64,000 nucleotides of DNA, taken from the NCBI GenBank assembly GCA_003342815.1, contig PTEX01000024.1, positions 4,663,517 through 4,727,516 on the forward strand, read 5' to 3'. This document shows, in pieces, positions 11,852 to 24,429 of this stretch (positions within the stretch are counted from its first letter, which is position 1; each line of letters starts with the position of its first letter). The stretch comes from Eudromia elegans. Its lineage: Eukaryota; Chordata; Aves; Tinamiformes; Tinamidae. The notes beneath the pieces are model-generated. The model was not told where the DNA came from. It did no database searches and saw nothing but the letters and a program-made list of their open reading frames with translations. The position numbers and the translations under genes are program-made.

Positions 11852-13240
11852 TTGAAAAATGGCGAAAAGCAAAAAGTATCAGATTTTCTGTAGCGCACAG
11901 AATGAATCAGGTGTGTTGGCAAGGTGGGGGGGAAAAAAAGCCTTTGTAACCTGCCATAGGTCTATTCTAGATTTTCTGCATAGTATTGATCTGTTACAGT
12001 TGTTGTGTTACTACACTAAAATTGGGTCTTTTGCTTAATAGTCAGAAGAGGAACACATGAGACTCGAAAGTACCTTCCAGTAGCTGATGTGGTGCATTTA
12101 GTAAGATGCTTTTAGTAAGATGCTTTTCAGCCTAGTAAGATAGCTGGTACCTACTCCTGCTTCCTGTGGCTGCCCATCAACCCCTTCCTCTCATGTACAG
12201 GTATATTTCTGAGGGGTATAAACATCAGATTATATCTTTGGGTCACTGCAGAGGACCTTTTGGGGGGTTGTTTTGACTGCATTGGGCTTTGTCTTATAGA
12301 TCAGGATTTTACAGTCTTGTATAATTCTTACTAGCAATGTCAAAAGAATTTTGTTCAGAGCCAGTAAACACATCTCTTGTCTTGCAGTACTGTATCACGT
12401 GTGACCCAAATGTGTTTATACCAAGGGAGAATGTCAGGAAAATTACAAGAAAACCTGTACCATTTCACCCCCACCAATCTGGAAGAAAGCAGTAGGAGCA
12501 TTTTTTTATTTAATTGCTGACATTTTTCTATCCATTTTTGCAAAAATAGTCTGTGTTCCACTGCAATATTATGAGGAACTTGGCACTTTGCTGGCTCCGG
12601 TTCCCACTTCAGATCTTCAGCCTTGTCTGGCATACCTTTATCTCAGCATGCACGATGTGTTTCTCTGCATTGTGCACTCATGTGTACTTGAGAGAAATAG
12701 GTTTTTCTTGATAAAATTTCGTGCTGTGGTCCAGTCAAAAAAATAGCACTGATACTATGTGCTGAGCAAGCCACAGTGTTTTCAGGATTCTCATTTTGGG
12801 AGAGCAAGTGTGGTGTTATTAGCCAGAAACACGTGGAGGGCAGTGGGTGAGGAGCCACACCAGCACTTGGTTGATGGCCTGGAAGAACAGTTTAGCTTAA
12901 ATTTGCCCTTAAGTCCTTCTTTTTCCAAGATGCTTTTCCTAACTCCTCACCTGCAACTGAAATGTTGAAGAAGTTACTGTGTCTTGGGGAAAACTTTGAT
13001 GGACTGCGCTGAGATTTATTACCATTAAAATGTGCTCCCGGTGCCTGTGCCGTTCTTCCCTGTTTTCTTTGGAAACACTTTTTCTGTTGGAGGTCTAAGT
13101 GCTGGAGTCAGTAGCAATTTACTGCTATTTGCAAATGCAAATTGGGCTGCAACTTGGTTTTACGCTGGCAGCCAGGAAAACAACACACTTGTCACTAAGG
13201 GATTCAGACAGCTTTTGGTTTCTATAATGACTGTTAATTT
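11852..13240. other. Gene-free AT-rich region
   Basis: Nothing coding is supported. A 14-bp direct duplication (TAGTAAGATGCTTT type) lies at 12,099-12,126, with a third partial TAGTAAGAT shortly after. Frames up to 92 codons show no recognisable motif. Confidence 0.65.
12099..12126. repeat. 14-bp tandem duplication
   Basis: Two adjacent copies of a 14-base word containing TAGTAAGATGCTTT, followed by a partial third copy (TAGTAAGATAG) near 12,133. A small local duplication. Confidence 0.8.
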
Positions 13241-13242
13241 AA

Positions 13243-13268
13243 AGAGAGAGAGAGAGAGAGAGAAAGAG
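13243..13268 (+). repeat. (GA)n microsatellite
   Basis: About ten AG dinucleotides, then an AAAGAGA tail. Likely length-polymorphic. Confidence 0.9.
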
Positions 13269-13269
13269 A

Positions 13270-15690
13270 TCTGCAGTTTTCATAGCTAAGTGATTTGAAA
13301 GGATAACAACAGAAATAGATCTGGCTGTCAGACCTGTTGTGTCTGAACTGCATGCAATTTGACCTGAGCTGAAATAGTTAGAAGTATTGGCTTAAAACAC
13401 TGTTTTCTTGACTGTGGCTGGGGAGGAGCTGTAGTTAGTGGCCGTGTAGCAGGAGCTATGCTTCCTGCCCTGGCCCCTGGGATGCAGTAGTGGGTGATGA
13501 GGTCCAGAACCTGGGAGCGTTTCAGGAATTCAGCCACTGGGCTGGTCCCCATGAGGAACCCCATGGGCATTAAGAAGTCCAGTGAATAATTTCTGCAAAG
13601 CCATGTGGTTTATTGTTGGACTGACTCAGTGTTTTGCTTCAAGAATATACCCCATTTTTGACCTAAGCTATTTAAAAATTAATGTTTCACAGTCTCTAAA
13701 TAATATATTTCAGAACATTGATCATGAAAAAGGCTCAAGACAACTACTGAAACTTTAGAATTTCTCACGGGATAAACATTCAGCTACTACCTTAATTCTG
13801 TTCCATATGCAGCTCATGCAATTAAGTTGTAAGGTATTCATTAGATTTTGAAGCATGTATTTGTGCCTACTATAAAGCATTAATATGAAATGACTAGCTT
13901 AGCATCTTGTAGCCTATCAGTCAGTGGCTGGGTTTTAGTGGTTGGAGGTAGCCAGTAAGGAGGACTTCCACACAGCAGGAAATTGTGCTCCTGCCTTGAG
14001 TGGTTGTTCCAGCTATAGGGTTGTGTGTGTGTGTATATATATAAAATACATATATATATACACACCTGATGTATGCAACCAAAGAGGTTTACATCCAAGC
14101 AGCATTCAAAGAAACACGCTGTCTCGATCCATGTACACAGTGCACGAGTAGACTACAAAACTGCACTCAGTTTTCTTTCCCTCTCATGGTTAAACCAGAT
14201 TCTTGGCAACTGAAGGATGTGTTGAGCAGCAAATAAACTCTGTAATTTCCCTTTTCTCCCACTTATCTGTGTTCTTTTCCTCCTATTTATCTGTTTTCTT
14301 TTCAGAATGCACTTATTTTTCCTCCGATTTCAGCCATTTGGAACTCCTTGGTAGTTTTTTGTTGCTGCTGTTGCATTTATGTAAGTGTATAATCTCTGGC
14401 AAGGTTGATTGCTGAGGTTCTCCTCTGGCAGCAGAGCCTTTATTGCTCGGGGCAGTAGCACATCCCTGTACACGGCCTCTGCAGGTGCCAGGAGAAGCTG
14501 CATCCATTGTCTCCTGGGAAGTCGTGAGCTCTCCTTCCTGCTGGGCTGCTCTGCCCTGCGTCCTAACCCTGGTATACGGCACTGCCCAAATTCCTTGGGG
14601 AAAGACAGACATCGGAGTTATAACGAGGTTTGAAAGGGTTGTCTCTGATCAGAATGTCCCTGAGAGGGAGGGTTTGGTCTCCGCTGCCTTGTACGTGGTG
14701 GGCTGATACCGCAGGCAAAAAGATTTACTGTACCCTTCCTCCCTGAGTCTGGTGTAATCTCATGTTTTGCTTTTGTTGGTTTGTTTTTGTTTTTTATTTC
14801 AATACCAGCCCTCACTTTGAATGTCTCCAGTGGAGTTTCTACTCTATTCTGAAGTCCTATGCGGGTTGGCAGAGGCAGTGTATTCTCAAAAAAGTGATTC
14901 TTATCCATCTATTCTTGCAATTTTATTGATCGAATCTGTCCTTGAACTAGTCTGGACGCTATAATTGTATTGTGTTTTCTGCATATTACTTCTTGTCAGA
15001 TTAATAGCAAGTAGGAATCTTGGTATCTTCTTTGCAGCTGTGCCTCGGATGTAGTGAGAATTATTGAACTTGAGATATTTTAGGGAAAACTATTTTCAGC
15101 ACTAATATAGTGATGTTTTGCAGTGGAACCTCAGAAGTTCTGCTATCCTTGGGCAGAAATAAACACAACCCTCATGGTGACTGAGAAGTAGTTTTGTTCT
15201 TTCTCTGTCATACCTAACCTATCCATCTGAAAACAAGCCTTACATGTGTATCGGGCATCCTTTCTGTATACAGGGCTTCAATCCATCCTTTACTCACATG
15301 AATCATGTTCATAATGTGCTGATGGGTCTCTGGAGCCATGAATGTGGTTGAGAACAGTATTTGCCCCCGAAGCAAGACATCTATTGAAAAACTGATTTAG
15401 GGCTTCAGGACTTGACCTAAGGTATATAGATCTTGCCTTGGCACTGTTAGCCTGGAACAACTGTGCCTGGGGTTTCAGAAGAACAAAACAAGGAACAATC
15501 CTTCATAATCCTGCAGTACGGGGGAATAAATAAGTGGATGTTTAAAGCTGCGATTTCTCTTACCAAGGCTTAATACCTAGAGGTTACTTTAGAGAATGTT
15601 TCTATTTTATTGCCTGAAATTTTTACTTTTCTTGTTCCTTTTCCCATTCCTTCCCTCTCCCTCCTCCCCACCTGAGGGACAGACATATAT
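13270..15690. other. Gene-free region
   Basis: AT-rich, with a mildly GC-rich patch at 13,400-13,570 and another at 14,400-14,700. Frames of 70-100 codons on both strands overlap and show no recognisable protein family. The TG/TA microsatellite at 14,021-14,065 is listed separately. Confidence 0.65.
14021..14065. repeat. (TG)n(TA)n inverted microsatellite
   Basis: TG repeats run into TA repeats, then a 7-base spacer, then TA and CA repeats. The arms 14,029-14,043 and 14,051-14,065 are perfect 15-bp reverse complements with loop 14,044-14,050, so the tract can extrude a cruciform. The alternating purine-pyrimidine parts also favour Z-DNA. Structure formation is inferred from composition. Confidence 0.9.
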
Positions 15691-15910
15691 GAATAGCATC
15701 ACTCGCAAGCGTTTCACCAGAATTCATTAGAGGGAGACTGAAGGTTTCATTATTCTTTAAGGGTGCATTAATAAAACTACTGTACGCTTGGGTTTTTTAA
15801 TACTATATGAATTATTCTGACAGTCGGTTTGCAAAGCCAACATATCAATCATTAAATTAAAAATGTAGTAATATGAATTAGTGTGATTCAAGAGCTGTAG
15901 AACATGCGGA
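15690..15910. promoter_or_regulatory. Candidate homeodomain-rich regulatory stretch
   Basis: AT-rich but not low-complexity. It contains ATCAATCA at 15,844-15,851, which is TGATTGAT on the minus strand and matches the PBX-HOX composite consensus. It is followed by ATTAAATTAA and preceded by CATTAATAAAAC near 15,767. The motif cluster suggests a conserved enhancer core, but conservation could not be tested. Confidence 0.25.
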
Positions 15911-16120
15911 ACAATATGCTCTCTGTTTGGAAACTAATACAGACCTGTCCTTCAAATGAGGAATGATAGCAAGCACAAAAATGCAAAGAAAAAAAATTAC
16001 AGTGAATTTGTCTAATATTCCATAAAAGCACCTCTTTTTCGTGTATCAGATGTTATTGCAGATGTTTTGTCCAGCAGTCTTTAAGGTTTCGACCCCAATG
16101 CCTCTGTGCGAGATGAGGTA

Positions 16121-16760
16121 TCACGGTGAACTGCTTGACACGGTGCCTCCATCTACAGAGGGAGGCGGCAGCAGCACAGAAACATCCACGGTCCCTGTTT
16201 TTGTTTGCGTGGCACAGAAGATACATGCAAAATACGTTGCCGAAAGGCGCCGCTGTGAGCTCGGTGCTTCCCGAGGCAATGCCTCGCGCGAGGTTGCATC
16301 AGGCCTCCTCTCGCCTGCCCCTGTGGCTCCCGGTGCCCTGGGGAGAGCCGCGCTGTGTCTGCTCTGTTTCTGGGAGGAGAGGGAAAGGGATTTGCCCTTA
16401 ATAAATGTGAGACACCGGCCAGAGTACGCGGGAGAGCTTGCTTTTCCACTTCCTTGATCAGAAAGTTGTTTCTGAGAAGTGCGTAACCATGAACAACGCA
16501 TTGGGTGTCTGAAATAGCCCAGTGGATGCGAGACGATGAAGCTATGGCCAAGGTGCAGGAGGTTTCCCTGTGCTGGGGCGGTTTTTTCCCTTCCAAAGGG
16601 CGTTTCAGCCAGGCTGCTCCCAACCAGCTCCCTATGGACAAGCCCTACTGCCCATGGCCGGCTCTGCCACGTCTGGTGGTGCCCATGGCCCGGAAGAGAC
16701 ACGAGCACTGATCACATGGAGCAGCAGAGCCCATATGGGTGCCCTCACGGTGCGGGAGAC
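16121..16760. other. CpG-rich segment, possible small CpG island
   Basis: The densest CpG stretch of the first half, including AAAGGCGCCGCTG and GCCTCGCGCGAGG. Several frames are open on both strands, the longest 195 codons on minus (16,121-16,708), with serine/arginine-rich compositions matching no family I recognise. Open frames on both strands at once are what high GC produces. It could be a CpG-island promoter of a non-coding RNA, or just a GC-rich island. A nested palindrome lies at 16,272-16,293. Confidence 0.4.
16272..16293. repeat. Overlapping CpG palindromes
   Basis: CGAGGCA-A-TGCCTCG (16,272-16,286) overlaps CCTCGCGCGAGG (16,282-16,293), so the middle CCTCG arm can pair with either neighbour. 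This is an unusual short structure in a CpG-rich island. Confidence 0.8.
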
Positions 16761-19700
16761 GGGCTCACCCCTTCTGCCATGCTTACCAGGTCTGGACACT
16801 TTGATACGCCTCATACAATCCATCCTCCTTAATTCATGCTCCACGGCAAATTCACGTCTTACATCTCAGGCAAGCCCAGGCAGCAGCCCCAGCAGAAGAA
16901 AAACCTTGTAAAAGTCTGTTGTGTTTCACAGCCGAGAAAACAGGTTAAAGAGCCACCCTTGACTCACTGCCCTGCGTGACATGGGGATTTGTGGTGTGTG
17001 GAGCTGACCCGTGAGGGTTCAACTGGGTATTAAAAATATCTTGTCTTTATCATAAGATGTAAGATGCAGCTTATTATTCAGGCGCCCTGCTAGCCACAGA
17101 TTGGAAATCTCTGGGTATTTCTCATGTCTCGTCCTCTCAGGGCTGTGATGTTGATGCTGCCAGGGAGGACTGCCGAGGTAAACGCTGTCTGCTCTTGTTT
17201 GCTCCTTATCTAGGCTGCGTAAGATGCATGAAGTAGCACAGTGGTGGAATAAAGGCAATAATCGTTTCTAATAATGAAATTATTTTGAAAGGGAAGACCT
17301 AGATTTCTTACCGAGATAGCGTGCTGAAATATTTGCATGGTAACTGGGCTATAATTACAGATTTGTCTCCTTTATGTCTCTTAGCTCTCGGCCTTAGGTT
17401 TAGCAGCTCTTTAGAGCAGCCTTGCTTTTCCCGGGGAGGCTGGGTGTCAGGCAGCATATGTTAAGGCTGCGCGCAGTGGTACAGTGACTGTGAGTAATGA
17501 GTGTTGATAAACTGTTTACTGAAGCTGGCTCAAGTTCAAGGGGGTGTTTGTTTGTTTGTTTGGTTTGTTTTTTCTCTCCGTTGTGGAGTTTTTTGAAAGT
17601 TCAGAAACATTTCCAATTTCAAACAGGGAAATATATCGTTGATGTTTCTCACAACTTGGAATATCTGGTGAAAAAACAACTCAGGTTTTGCTTCTTTATT
17701 TGTATACCTCTGCCTGTAAAATGTTTCTCTGTTTTCATACCTTATTAGTTTTATGAGGCAGCAGTAGTTGTTGATAATGACAGGGAATTGTAGTACAACA
17801 ATACAAGAGAGTGGAAACTGTTTTTATTTGAAAATCATTAATAGCCATTACTTAGACCTCTGAGGTAGATGCTCTCTTCTAGATTGAAGTCTGATGAAAG
17901 AGCTTGTCCCTCTGGTGCAAAGAGCTTGCCTAGAGGATGTAGTGTAGCACAGGACTGACACCTCTTCCACATGATAAAGAAGATATTGCCAAGCAAAAGT
18001 GTTGTTCAGAGAGTTTTAATTTTTTCTCATTGCTATGATAACAATTGTTCAGTCCTGCTAGGAAGCAGGAGCTCTCCTGCTTAACTTTGGTTACTCGGGG
18101 TTCCAGATAAAAGCAGTTAGGCAGAAGGGTGTTTTCCCTAACTGAGATTAAACTCTGCCTCTGGTCTGGAGTTGCTCCTTGAGAATTAAGTGCACTGAGC
18201 GTGAACCGCAAATCATCGCAGATGGGGCGGTTCGGGGGATTTGTGTGTGCAAAAGCATTAGCAGCCTCTCAGTCAATAGTGTTTTTTTCCCAGAGAGAGC
18301 AAACTGCAAAGCCCAGAGATCATTGCCACTCATCAGAGCAACTTCACAGGAAAGGGGACAGGAGTATGAACTGGAGAGGTTGAAATTCAGTTGCCTGGTG
18401 GCTGCAGGAGTAAAACCGTTCTTCCTTTTCAAATATGAGAGACCACAAATATCCTCTCTGGAGACACCAAGAGTCTTTCCTCCATATGGTCTGAAATCAT
18501 TTGTGCATCTTTAGCTGATAGAGAGCTTGGTAATAACAAGGACTCTTTGCCCTGTTTATCTTTTAAAATATTCCTCGATTTGTTTCTTTCATTAGTCTGA
18601 AAAGGTGGCATTTCTCTAGCTATAAAAGCTTGCTATTATCACTTATTATCACAGTCACTTCAAGGTAATATGCTTTTCTCCTTGAGAGGCGGAATTTTTG
18701 AAGGAGAACTCTGGGGTGGTGGATTCGATTCAACTCCAAAACTGAATTAATCTTTGCTGCATTTTTTTCACCGTAAGACTTGGTGGTACCAAATTTGATT
18801 CTACGTGTCATGAAATAATACTCACAGCTAGAAAATAATGAAATAGCTAGCCAGACCTTCTTTAAATTACCTGGCTTGAAATACAGATGATTGTCAGAAC
18901 ATCAAAAACAAGGGAAAATGAAAAAAGCTCGGGATGTCTGTTCAGTGTATGGCATGTGGATATCGTTGGAACAGACCATTTGCCAAGTGTAGCAAAGGAG
19001 AATGTGAAAACACATGGGATAAATCCAAGAACCTGTTGGGGAAAAAAAATAAAAGGTGAGAGATTTTCTGAATCACTAATTAAACAATCTTGGAAACCAA
19101 AGAAAGTCTCAGCCTTTGAGAAAATGCTGTATTGTTCTGTGTGTAAAAGAGGTAGAAAGGAACCACTGGGAAGCTGTTGGTATTGCTACTATGTAAAATA
19201 ACAAATCAGGGGATTTGGGAGTTCATCAGCAGGGAGGGGGTGACAATTAAAAGTTTAACACCAGCATACTTGGAAACATAGATCCTGTCAGGAAGGCACT
19301 TAGTCTCTTTTTAAGTGGATTATGGGTCAGGTTGATAAAGGCAAATTATCTGATATTGTCTGCTTGAACTTCTTCAGAAAATACTGCATGGCATCTTGGC
19401 TTAAACACTTAGATTTAACTTGGCAAATTTTTTAAAAAAAGAAAAAAAGATTCTGTGGAAGATTTCAAAAGGTAGTTTTAAAGGAAGAGAGATCAGGGAG
19501 GAAGAGAGAATGAGTGGTGCTTTTTTTGGAGGATTAGGAATGTACTGATTTGCAGTCCAAAATTTAGTATTACTATTGATTATTTTAATTGTCAAAGCTT
19601 TTCTAAGGCTTGCTGGTGGTGCAAATATTATTGGAGTAGTAAGAAAAGAGAAGACAAGCTGCTTTTATTGAGTTATGGAAATATCTTACTCATTTGATTA

Positions 19701-21000
19701 CAAAGGACTGTCTTTAATAAGGCAAAGTTATTTGTCTGGTAACACAGCTCTAGACTCCACAGATGTCAGGTTTTTGCTAGTATTCAGACAAGCCTGCTAA
19801 TGCTCTAATAAAGCCTCTAAACATGAGCTCTCTGTACAGCACTGAGGCTGGAAGGAAGCATGATCTTTTAGATATGAGAAAGGTGTTTCAAATATGTCTG
19901 GGAAAGTGATGTTGCTTCTGGGTGCAGTATTATCAAGATCATCACTAGAATTTTTGTGCCTTATTCTGGTGTCAGAGCTTCAAGCAGAAGCAGAAATACT
20001 GAGCAGAGTTTTTAAGTGGGCTGGGAATGTTCCTGGGATTGGAAGGAAAGCTTGCATTCCGTTCAGCTTTCAGTGAGACATCACGTGACCTTGGATAGAG
20101 TAATGGGATGAAGAGCTGGAGGTGGAATACCAGGTGGATGAGCTTGTGGCCTGCCATAGCAGCATGTCCCTGAGTAGATTTTCTGCACTGTAACATATTT
20201 ATATAGTTAATGTCAAGCTGACTGCCAGATTTGGATTAGACTGGATTTTTTTGTTGTTGCTTTCTGGTTGTGGGAACTTGTGGGGATTTTTGTCTTTCTC
20301 CGCTACTGACGCTTGGGCCTCATCCATCTGTTGGGACTACATCTGTCACGCTCAAGACTTTGTCTGTCCCTGCCCACATTTTAGTGTGTTTAAAAACAAA
20401 ATATTCTGCATTGTTGTTCAATTTTGTCAAGCCCAGTGTCTTCAATTTGTAATGTACAGAAGTGCAACCAAAACACATGATACTGCAAAGGTGCGATGCT
20501 GCAAAGGTGCAGTTTGTCAAATGCAGAAGGATCACCACTAGTTAAGGTACCACAGGGACCTGTATAATTATGTACAACTTAGATCACTCAGCAGAACTAA
20601 AAATGCACACATTTTTGTGCAGCTCAGACTGAATGTCTGGATCCATCCCTGTTGTAAATACATTAACATGAATGTCCTTGTGTTTTTGGTTTCCATGCCT
20701 GATGAAAGGTCAGAGCAAGCCTTCTCCACAGTCCCTTTGGCTGAATTCCTCTCTGAATTTGGCAAGCTTGTGGAATGCATGGTGATGTGGGAGTAACAAA
20801 ACATCTAATAGACACTGAACTGATTTCTTATTTACATAGCAAGGAATTCAGTATAAAAGAGAATAGGTTTGAACAGGATGAGGAAGAAAAAAAAAAAGAA
20901 AGAAAACTTCTTTTAATATACACCATATGTCTCAGTGCCATTTAGAACTCCTTCAGATTGCTTTGAAACAGCTTGTTTCTGGGAATATCTGCAGGGATAC
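16760..21000. other. Gene-free AT-rich region
   Basis: Nothing coding is supported. It holds the TTTG tract at 17,546-17,573, a short A-run near 20,888-20,897, and a 16-bp imperfect duplication (CTGCAAAGGTGC type) at about 20,483-20,512. Frames of 60-111 codons carry no recognisable motif. Confidence 0.65.
17546..17573. repeat. (GTTT)n microsatellite
   Basis: About six GTTT units with one GG interruption, ending in a T run. It may be a simple repeat or a decayed poly(A) region read from the other strand. Confidence 0.85.
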
Positions 21001-21120
21001 GAGCTCAGACCCCTCAGGCAACGTAGCCGCGTTAGCAGGGCCTCCGTCTGAGCTGCTCCACGTTCAGCTCCGGGCGCGCTTGCTGGGAGCCAGCCTGGGC
21101 ACCTGTGTTTAAGGCTGAGT
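21000..21120. other. Short GC/CpG-rich patch
   Basis: About 110 bases with several CpGs (GTAGCCGCG, CTCCGGGCGCGC) in AT-rich surroundings. It has no recognisable exon and is open on both strands for about 60-80 codons. Confidence 0.35.
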
Positions 21121-21589
21121 GGTGTGATGCTTCGGTGTCGAGAACCTTCCTCCTTCATTTGAGGACATCAAAGCGTCTAATTTATATGAATAGAGTCATC
21201 TTGATCTAATGAGAGAGGTGGAGGGGCAGCAGATAATAACATTTTAACATTAGATAACTGAGGCAAGACAAGGTTCACCAGACATTGAATATTTAATTTA
21301 TAAAGCATATTTTTGCTTATTTTTTGTTATTGTGGTAGAAACATGAGTGAAGGATGGATGTACTGTACCTTTAAACCATTCTTGTTGTGTTTTGTGTCAA
21401 AAATGCACTTTCAAAACACATCTCGGGAGGAATATAAGCAATGGGGAAGTACTGTGCATTTCCAAATTAGTACTCAGCCCAAATATTACCCATATTAATT
21501 GATAGACTACAATAGCTCCAGTGGATGAGCAAATTGTATGGAGGGGGACCCAGGAAGGGGGGGCACACAACCCAGAAACAAGCTAAATA

Positions 21590-21910
21590 TAGTTATGTAT
21601 ATTAATGACCAAACTTACTGGCGTGTGATTATTCAGTGCTATTAATGTGTCTAAATGCAAGTTTAATACTACAATAAAATGTTAATTCAGGCAAAACCCT
21701 AGGTTTAAACATTAAGGACAATGAATTAAAACCACAAAAGCAAGAGATTTCAGAGTGAAGGCAGGGAGCCTGTAATTAGCTGCATGTAAGCAGTGCCGAA
21801 AAACAACGTGCCGTAGGTAGCATTTTTCCTGGTTATCCTGCTCCCATCAAATTCATTAAAATTTTAGCAGTATTAGAGCAATGCAAATGAACTGGGACAT
21901 ACTTGAAACT
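21590..21910. promoter_or_regulatory. Candidate enhancer: homeodomain and octamer sites
   Basis: A 300-bp AT-rich but non-repetitive stretch with several homeodomain-type cores: ATTAATG at 21,601 and 21,641, TTAATT at 21,682, AATTAA at 21,724 and TAATTA at 21,773. A perfect POU octamer ATGCAAAT lies at 21,881-21,888. Such clusters are typical of conserved developmental enhancers. AT richness alone also generates TAAT words, so the call is tentative. Confidence 0.3.
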
Positions 21911-21972
21911 GTGAATTTGACTACTCATATTCAAAGTTTAAATCAGAACTGAAATCATCAAAGGATGGGATC

Positions 21973-21993
21973 TTTTTTTTTTTTTTTTTTTTT
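21973..21993. repeat. Poly-T homopolymer (21 T)
   Basis: The longest homopolymer seen in the window. No retrocopy is recognisable next to it. Confidence 0.95.
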
Positions 21994-21999
21994 ACAAGT

Positions 22000-24390
22000 A
22001 CAACGTTTCTCTCTATATTCTCTTTTATTATTTTATTTCCCCATTTGCCTTGCCCAGAAAAGATGATAAGGAGAAATTCCTCCCATTGAAAGGATTTAAT
22101 TGTTGCTTCCTTTTAACTGACCCCTTTGTGAAGGTTTTCTCAGCCAGAAAAATGCTTTCCCAGAGTGGGACATGCTGAAACTTCCGTCTCCGGAAGACGC
22201 AAGCAGATTAGGAGCAGCTCCCTGTGTAAACAGAGATCAAAAAAATTCTTGATGCACAGCCCAAATATTTGTCTCTAAGGTTAGTTCATGCGTTTTCCTT
22301 GGTGTCTCTGTAAAAGCGGGGAAGGGACCAGCAAATGCCAGTTGCTAGGATCTGTCAGATCTTGTGTCAACACCTGTTTTCTCAGGAGAAGAAACTCAGC
22401 CACTGTAATTAGAGGCTTGGAAATTAAATATTTGCAAAACAGTCCACTCTGTCTAATTGGGGAAAGAACTCGGATCTGCAGGAGAACACCAGTGCCCAGC
22501 TCATTTGGTTGCGAATCCTCACATGTGATACCTGCCTTGGTTGCTTCTTTATCTTCTCTGAAATATTTTTTTCTAAGTGAGATTTAGTGGCATCATCAGC
22601 TACTTTCATGATATGTTCTCATTTTTCATGGAAAGCAGCAAATATAATGATTGCTGAAGAAACAGGCAGAATATAAATTGTGTTCCTCTATGGCAGTTTA
22701 TAGTGGTTTTTAACCTAATGTTCACATAAGCAAACAGCTTAGTTCTTGAGGTCAGGAAACAGTAACTTTTATTACATTCCTGTTGGTATTTGTGTGGTTC
22801 CTTAAAGCATCTATTCATCTAAGCCTCTTTGTAAGGAGCTAATGTTCACTAAACATTCTTCCTGAAGTGGTTGTGTGCTGGTATAATGCTCTTCCTTCAC
22901 TTGAACTGTTCTTCTCTGGGCAGGTATGAGTTATTTATGTGTTTCTACAGATTCAAGCATCAACTGTTGTTGGCAGCTACACCCCAGTTTCTGCGGGCAG
23001 CTCTTGAGAACGTGGTGCCAGCTGCAGTCATTAAGAAGAGCAGTCAAAACGTGGACCTATTTCCTCTAGGAGAGGACTGAGCCCAATGAGGGCTCCAGAA
23101 AGGTGCTCAAAGCGGCCCACGTCAGGCCATGCAGACAGGCTCAAAGACAGACGTAGTGGAACCATCAGGTGCCGGTCGCTAGCTGTCCCACGCTAAGCAG
23201 CCAGCTGTACTGGCCAGTGCTGGCTGCTTCCAGCTCGGTGATAGCTGCTGCAGAGAGAACATCGCTGCTCAACCTGTTAACTGCTCCTCACCCTTCCAGC
23301 CTGCTAGCTTGGGTTAACGTCTCGATTTGCTTCTCCCTCCTTAGCTCTCCTTTTACGGGAGAGAACCTCAGTGTCGTCTTCCAGCGTAGCTTAGCAAATG
23401 AGACAGACACTGCATTCCTTCTCTCGGGTGCAAATCTCCGAGGTATCCGGTGCTGTAAACTCTGTGAATTAACAGCACTGACTTCTCAGAAGTAGTCAAT
23501 ATTTGTGTAGTTCTCATCCTGCTAAAGACAGTGAGACTTCCATGGACTGAGCATAATGGTAATCCTACTTGGGAGTATCACAGCTGTATTCTGAAATCTA
23601 TATATTTGGGGCACCTGTTTTCAGAACTTCTCAACTGCCTAGAACAGAATATGGAATCAATTGTGACATTTCAGTTTGCAAGCCTGTGGTGTATTTTTTA
23701 GCTTTGTCAAGATGGAGTAATAAGAATAATAATTGTTACTCTAGTAACTAACAAATTAAAATTACTCTCAATAAGTAATTATTGATTTGGGTTTTTTGCC
23801 CAGCAAATGAATCTTGCATTAAGAGACTGTCTACATGTATTGATTTGTGCACATCCCAGGGGCAGCACAGAGGGGCACTGTGATTTCCTGATTTTCTCCA
23901 GTTTGGGAAACGCTGCTTGCCGAGTGTATCAGCCCTTACACTGAGTGTCACGTTCTTTCCAGATAAGCTTGTGCAATTCTAACCAAACGGAGCATCAGCT
24001 TTTAACTTCTCTGGGAGTTTTGCACGGTGTCCCTGTTTAGCATTTAAAAAAAGCTTTCTTAGAATGTGCACCTGAGAAGAGCAAGATTTGATTTGAAGAC
24101 TGTTATGTTCAGGATAAATGGTGACTGGCTTTGATGAATGCAGCCAGCTCAGCCACTGTTGTGTTATGTTTCAGTTTTCACTTTCAAAAGGAAATAAGAC
24201 TATTTGAGTAGTTATGCTACCAACAGCTGCTGTATAAACTCTAGGATAGAATCTGCAAGGTCAACCTGGCTTCCTTGCTCAAAAGCTGTGGTCAACAGGG
24301 CAGACATTTCCTTGCTATACAGTGTGTGAAGATGCCGCAACAATGCCGTGCCGCCTGTGCCTAGCACCCTTGAAGTGCAGCTTATTTTGA
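22000..24390. other. Gene-free region
   Basis: AT-rich, with a GC-richer patch at about 22,990-23,460 where a 108-codon plus-strand frame is open (23,169-23,495). The peptide is serine/leucine-rich without recognisable domains. No exon is supported. Confidence 0.6.
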
Positions 24391-24395
24391 AATCC

Positions 24396-24426
24396 CTTTT
24401 TCTTTCTTTCTTTCTTTCTTTCTTTT
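24396..24426. repeat. (CTTT)n microsatellite
   Basis: Six perfect CTTT units (24,402-24,425) with T-rich shoulders. Likely length-polymorphic. Confidence 0.95.
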
Positions 24427-24429
24427 GAA

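Noticed and set aside
16121-16708. 195-codon minus-strand open frame, the longest in the window
   Set aside because: It lies in a CpG-rich island where frames are open on both strands. The peptide has no recognisable domain and there is no convincing exon structure.
23870-23890. CTCF-like CCCAGGGGCAGC word
   Set aside because: One base short of the core consensus, with weak flanks.
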